A stretch of DNA of 64,000 bases from UBA5336 sp964492485 (GTDB lineage Bacteria > Pseudomonadota > Alphaproteobacteria > Caulobacterales > Hyphomonadaceae). Below are positions 60,938 through 64,000 of this stretch, piece by piece. The notes under the pieces are model-generated. The model was not told the origin of the DNA. It ran no database searches and worked only from the letters and a program-made list of their open reading frames with translations. The number at the start of each line of letters is the position of its first letter. Positions within the stretch are counted from its first letter, which is position 1. Location: assembly GCA_964492485.1 (NCBI GenBank), contig CAZBKM010000013.1, positions 19,592 to 83,591 on the forward strand, written 5' to 3'. Made by a program: the position numbers and the translations under genes.

Positions 60938-61876
60938 CTAGCTGCGTCCATCGGGCCGCAGTCTCTCTGCGAAGGCCCGCGCCATCCGCCGCGTCGCGCG
61001 AAGCTTGTAGCCGAGCTTCATGGCGACCGGCGGTCCCATGTCGGTCTTGTTCGCGTCGACCACGAAAATTCGACCGCTCACGCGATCCCTTAGGACGTCG
61101 ATGCCACCCCAGTCCAGCCCGATGGCGGCGGCAAACCGCTGGATCACGGCAATTTCATCGGCCGTGTAGCAATTCGCCGGCGTGTCGAGCACGATCTCGA
61201 CATTCTCGTTCATGAAGCGCCGCTCCAGCGCCCGGCGCTTGCGGAACACGATGGCGGGCGTGCCGCCGACGATGCAGCAGCGAAGATCCTCGACCAGCCC
61301 ACCCGCAATCTCGTTGTCAATCAGGCGCTGGTAGGTCTTGCCAGGCACCGGGTCCTGCGGGCCCTCGATGATTCGGCCGTCATGGGCGGCGTTAAGTTCC
61401 GATTTCTCCACCATGCGACCCCGATAGGTGCGCGGATCCACGGTCAGGTCATAGCCGGCCGCGGCGCCGAAGGCTTCCGCCACGCGGCTCTTGGAAATGT
61501 CCTGGCAGCCGAAATTGACCAGTCGCGCGCCAGGACGGGTCCGGGGCAAGGCGGTTGTGCTGGTGGTGCTGTCATCGAAGTGGAAGACGATATCGGCGCG
61601 CTCGGTCTCCGTGATCAGCTTGGCGCCGGCCACGTGGATGACCGGCCAGATGAAGTACCAGGGGCGTGGCTTGTCCGGATAGAACGCCACCGTGGGACGC
61701 TTGTGGCCGCTGAGCCGGCGCCCGATGCGCCAGGTCTGTGTCAGGAAGTAGAAGGAGAGCCAGGTGAAGATCTCGTGGAGCAGGGACCAGCGGGCCGGCA
61801 CCTTGTGGCCTGTCTTTTTCACCAGAATTGCGCCGTCGACATACTTGAAGTCGGCCAGCCAGAAACGGTTCGACAT
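60938..61876 (-). CDS. ATP-grasp-like protein of unknown substrate
   Basis: 312 residues. The C-terminal part shows VIQRFAAAIGLDWGGIDVLRD and RIFVVDANKTDMGPP, the substrate/Mg end of an ATP-grasp fold. The N-terminal part has an aromatic segment HEIFTWLSFYFLTQTW that may touch the membrane. The start at 61876 follows AGGAGAGACTGAGC. The lysine and Gly-rich loop of ATP-grasp are not obvious to me, so activity is uncertain. It lies 48 bp upstream of the MBL gene in the same direction. Confidence 0.7.
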   Translation of the reverse strand: MSNRFWLADFKYVDGAILVKKTGHKVPARWSLLHEIFTWLSFYFLTQTWRIGRRLSGHKRPTVAFYPDKPRPWYFIWPVIHVAGAKLITETERADIVFHFDDSTTSTTALPRTRPGARLVNFGCQDISKSRVAEAFGAAAGYDLTVDPRTYRGRMVEKSELNAAHDGRIIEGPQDPVPGKTYQRLIDNEIAGGLVEDLRCCIVGGTPAIVFRKRRALERRFMNENVEIVLDTPANCYTADEIAVIQRFAAAIGLDWGGIDVLRDRVSGRIFVVDANKTDMGPPVAMKLGYKLRATRRMARAFAERLRPDGRS

Positions 61877-61999
61877 GCTCAGTCTCTCCTGTCCCGCCCT
61901 GGCAGCCCACCGGCGCGGATCACGGCTGCATGGCACGGTGCCCGATGCCATTCAAGCGCGCAAATGTGTCAATGGCGGGACCGCCTGCATGGTTTCCAG

Positions 62000-62410
62000 C
62001 TAGAGCAGGTCCCGCAGCCCGCTCAGGTCGTAGCCGGCTTGGCCCGCCGCCTCGATGATCTCTTCGGCGCTGCCCTGGCCTGCATGCACCAGCGCCCATG
62101 CCGTGATCGAGCGGGTACCCGTACGGCAATAGGCCAGCATCGGCGAGGGGGCCTCCGACAGGATCGAGCCGGTCCGCTCGACGATTTCCGGCGTCGGTGC
62201 TCCCGAGAAGGGCAGGGCCACGAAGGTCAGCCCCAGCGCTTCGGCCTTGGCGCGGATCGGCCCCATGCGGGGCTGGTTGACGCCACCTTCGCCGTCCGGG
62301 CGGTTCGCGATCAGGGTTTTGTAGCCCGCCGCCGCGATCGCCTCGACATCTTCCGGTCCGATCTGAGGTGCCACCGCGAATGTGTCAGTGACCTTGCGAA
62401 TGTCCACCAT
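62000..62410 (-). CDS. TIGR01244 (DUF442) phosphatase-like protein
   Basis: 136 residues. The phosphatase loop reads CRTGTRS, the hallmark of this small family related to dual-specificity phosphatases, with ANRPDGEGGVNQP near residue 36 as a second marker. Family members are annotated as sulfur transferases or as the N-terminal half of Blh proteins. It is short and complete. It begins 241 bp before oppB on the opposite strand. Confidence 0.9.
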   Translation of the reverse strand: MVDIRKVTDTFAVAPQIGPEDVEAIAAAGYKTLIANRPDGEGGVNQPRMGPIRAKAEALGLTFVALPFSGAPTPEIVERTGSILSEAPSPMLAYCRTGTRSITAWALVHAGQGSAEEIIEAAGQAGYDLSGLRDLL

Positions 62411-62650
62411 GCCCGCTTCCCATACTTGCGCGCCGTTGCGCCCTGTCCGAGTTAATCGCCTCTCCCGCGCTGGGCAAGCCGCACGCCGCCGTGGTGCCGG
62501 TCACGTTCGCTCACCCTTGCGTCATCGCGTCCTCAGACGGGGCGGGGGGGCCTGGCTGGTTGACAGGCAGGGCGCGGGCTGGACGTATGCGGAGGGTTTC
62601 ACGGTGCTGCCGGGGGGCCGAATGTCCAAGCGTGTCGTCAGGATCCGGCC

Positions 62651-63613
62651 TTGCCCGTCGTAAAGACCCTCGCCCGTGTGCCCTGGGCTTATACCCTTCG
62701 CCGTCTTCTCATCGCGATTCCGACCCTGTTCGTGATCATCACGGTGGCCTTCTTCATGATGCGCGCGGCGCCGGGTGGCCCGTTCTCCGCCGACCGCAAG
62801 CTTCCGCCGGCCATCGAACAGGCGATCGCCGCCAAGTATGGCCTGGATGAGCCGCTGTTCGTTCAATACACGTCCTATCTCGGCGACGTGATTCAGGGCG
62901 ATTTCGGCCCATCCTTCAAGACCAAGGACAAGCAGGTGATCGAGTTGATCGCCGACGGCCTCCCGATCAGCCTGACCATTGGCGGCCTGTCCATGCTGCT
63001 GGCACTGATCGTTGGAACGGCCCTGGGGGTGTATGCCGGATTGCGGCAGAACACCTCGGGCGACTACGGGGTGATGGGGTTTGCGATGGTGGGGATCTCC
63101 ATCCCGACCTTCGTGACCGGGCCCGTTCTCGTGCTTGTCTTCGCACTCTGGCTCGGGTGGCTGTCGCCAGGAGGCCTTGGCTTTCCGCCCAGCCTGGGGG
63201 TGCACAATCTGACCTTGCCCGTCATCACCCTCGCCCTGCCGCAGATCGCGATCATCTCCAGGCTCATGCGCGCTTCCATGATCGAGACGATGCGCGCGAA
63301 CCACATCCGCACCGCGCGCGGCAAGGGGCTGCCGGAACGCCAGGTGATCCTCCGCCACGCGCTGCCCTCGGCGATCCTGCCGCTGGTATCCTATGTCGGT
63401 CCGGCGACGGCCGGGGTGATGACCGGGTCGGTGGTCGTCGAGCGGATCTTCACCCTGCCGGGCATGGGCGACTATTTCGTGCGGGGCGCGATCGACCGGG
63501 ATTACACGCTCGTGATGGGGGCAATCATCATCTATGCGAGTCTGATCATCGCGTTCAACCTGATCGCCGACATTCTCTATGCGATCCTCGACCCGAAGGT
63601 GCGCTACGACTGA
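62651..63613 (+). CDS. oppB: Oligopeptide/dipeptide ABC transporter permease OppB
   Basis: 320 residues from a TTG (a GTG at 62678 is the alternative). The domain starts TLRRLLIAIPTLFVIITVAFFMMRAAPGGPF, has the family segment ARGKGLPERQVILRHALPSAILP (EAA loop), and ends ADILYAILDPKVRYD, all typical of OppB/DppB permeases. Six membrane helices. It overlaps the oppC start by 3 bases. No opp binding protein or ATPases are seen before the window ends. Confidence 0.93.
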   Translation: MPVVKTLARVPWAYTLRRLLIAIPTLFVIITVAFFMMRAAPGGPFSADRKLPPAIEQAIAAKYGLDEPLFVQYTSYLGDVIQGDFGPSFKTKDKQVIELIADGLPISLTIGGLSMLLALIVGTALGVYAGLRQNTSGDYGVMGFAMVGISIPTFVTGPVLVLVFALWLGWLSPGGLGFPPSLGVHNLTLPVITLALPQIAIISRLMRASMIETMRANHIRTARGKGLPERQVILRHALPSAILPLVSYVGPATAGVMTGSVVVERIFTLPGMGDYFVRGAIDRDYTLVMGAIIIYASLIIAFNLIADILYAILDPKVRYD

Positions 63614-64000
63614 TGTCGATGCTGAGCGATCCCGCCCGGGTCCAGGCGCCCGTGGAACAGGCCATCCTCCAGGGCCGGTCCCTGTGGGACGACGCCCGGG
63701 CCAGGCTTCTCCGCAACCGTGCGGCGGTTGCCGCGATGGTCGTCCTGTCCGTGCTGGTCCTGCTGGCGGCCTTCGGACCGATGCTCTGGGTGCACGACCA
63801 CCTCACCCAGTCCAGCCGGATCAAGATCGCGCCGACCCTCGAGAACTGGCATATCCTGGGGACCGACTATCTCGGCCGCGATGCGGTCGCCCGACTGCTC
63901 ATTGCGCTTCGGATCTCGCTCCTGGTCGGCCTTGTTGCGACGCTGGTCAGCCTTGTGATCGGCGTGACCTGGGGGGCCATTGCCGGCTTCGTGGGCGGGC
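63613..64000 (+). CDS. oppC: Oligopeptide/dipeptide ABC transporter permease OppC (partial)
   Basis: 129 residues are visible before the window edge. ATG at 63613 overlaps the oppB stop. RLLRNRAAVAAMVVLSVLVLLA is the first membrane segment, and the family motif GTDYLGRDAVARLLIALRIS is followed by LLVGLVATLVSLVIGVTWGAIAGFVGG. It forms the second channel half with OppB. The C-terminal half, with the EAA loop, is beyond the window. Confidence 0.93.
   Translation, partial: MSMLSDPARVQAPVEQAILQGRSLWDDARARLLRNRAAVAAMVVLSVLVLLAAFGPMLWVHDHLTQSSRIKIAPTLENWHILGTDYLGRDAVARLLIALRISLLVGLVATLVSLVIGVTWGAIAGFVGG

Overview
The window is GC-rich chromosomal DNA of an alphaproteobacterium. The evidence is gene content and order: divK-pleD, a DUF1013/TrcR-type cell-cycle regulator, an F0 operon atpI-atpB-atpE-atpF'-atpF separate from F1, mutY / DUF721(dciA) / DsbA / smc order, a CIRCE-controlled groESL start, and interspersed palindromes with a GCGAAGTGGG..CCGGTTCGC core like the mosaic repeats of Rhizobiales. 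I cannot name the order or genus. The sequence is a draft: a 10-N gap (4813-4822) lies inside groEL and probably joins two different groEL paralogues.

Layout. 1-3422: pstC-pstA-pstB phosphate uptake operon (minus) behind a Pho-box-like site. 3475-5884: groES-groEL with terminator, CIRCE and promoter. 6040-9796: small metabolic genes (methyltransferase, EVE protein, deacetylase-fold protein, OmpW). 9995-17038: a lipid/oxygenation neighbourhood (PhyH dioxygenase, two hotdog thioesterases, flavin monooxygenase, M23 peptidase, TetR regulator, HSL-type esterase, dienoyl-CoA-reductase-like SDR). 17359-22606: membrane proteins, TrcR, a ClpP-like protease and a hybrid kinase that lacks the phosphoacceptor histidine. 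22827-24338: GPH-type transporter. 24600-28830: AT-richer island inserted in a CAT-anticodon tRNA gene. 29043-34269: TPR protein, HIT, FemAB-like, GDPD, Rid and DinB. 34419-36175: divK-pleD. 36172-37931: a foreign-looking fragment with a broken gene at each end. 38143-43557: zinc-finger protein, GST, ABC ATPase, BVMO, ispH, lipoprotein. 43577-54158: argS, mutY, dciA, dsbA-like, smc and the F0 operon. 54314-59722: gcvT-gcvH-gcvPA-gcvPB behind a tandem glycine riboswitch. 59990-64000: MBL hydrolase, ATP-grasp-like protein, a DUF442 phosphatase and the start of an oppBC permease operon.

The most unusual parts are: (1) the tRNA island, where the duplicated block is the 5' half of the tRNA, leaving the old promoter behind and no integrase in between, and which carries an overlapping zinc-ribbon / two-TM gene pair; (2) a family of three palindromic repeat modules that sit at gene 3' ends, often supply the stop codon, add a tail to MutY and abut a truncated gene, with two copies identical over 100 bp; (3) the kinase with Arg in place of His; (4) the groEL chimera at the gap.
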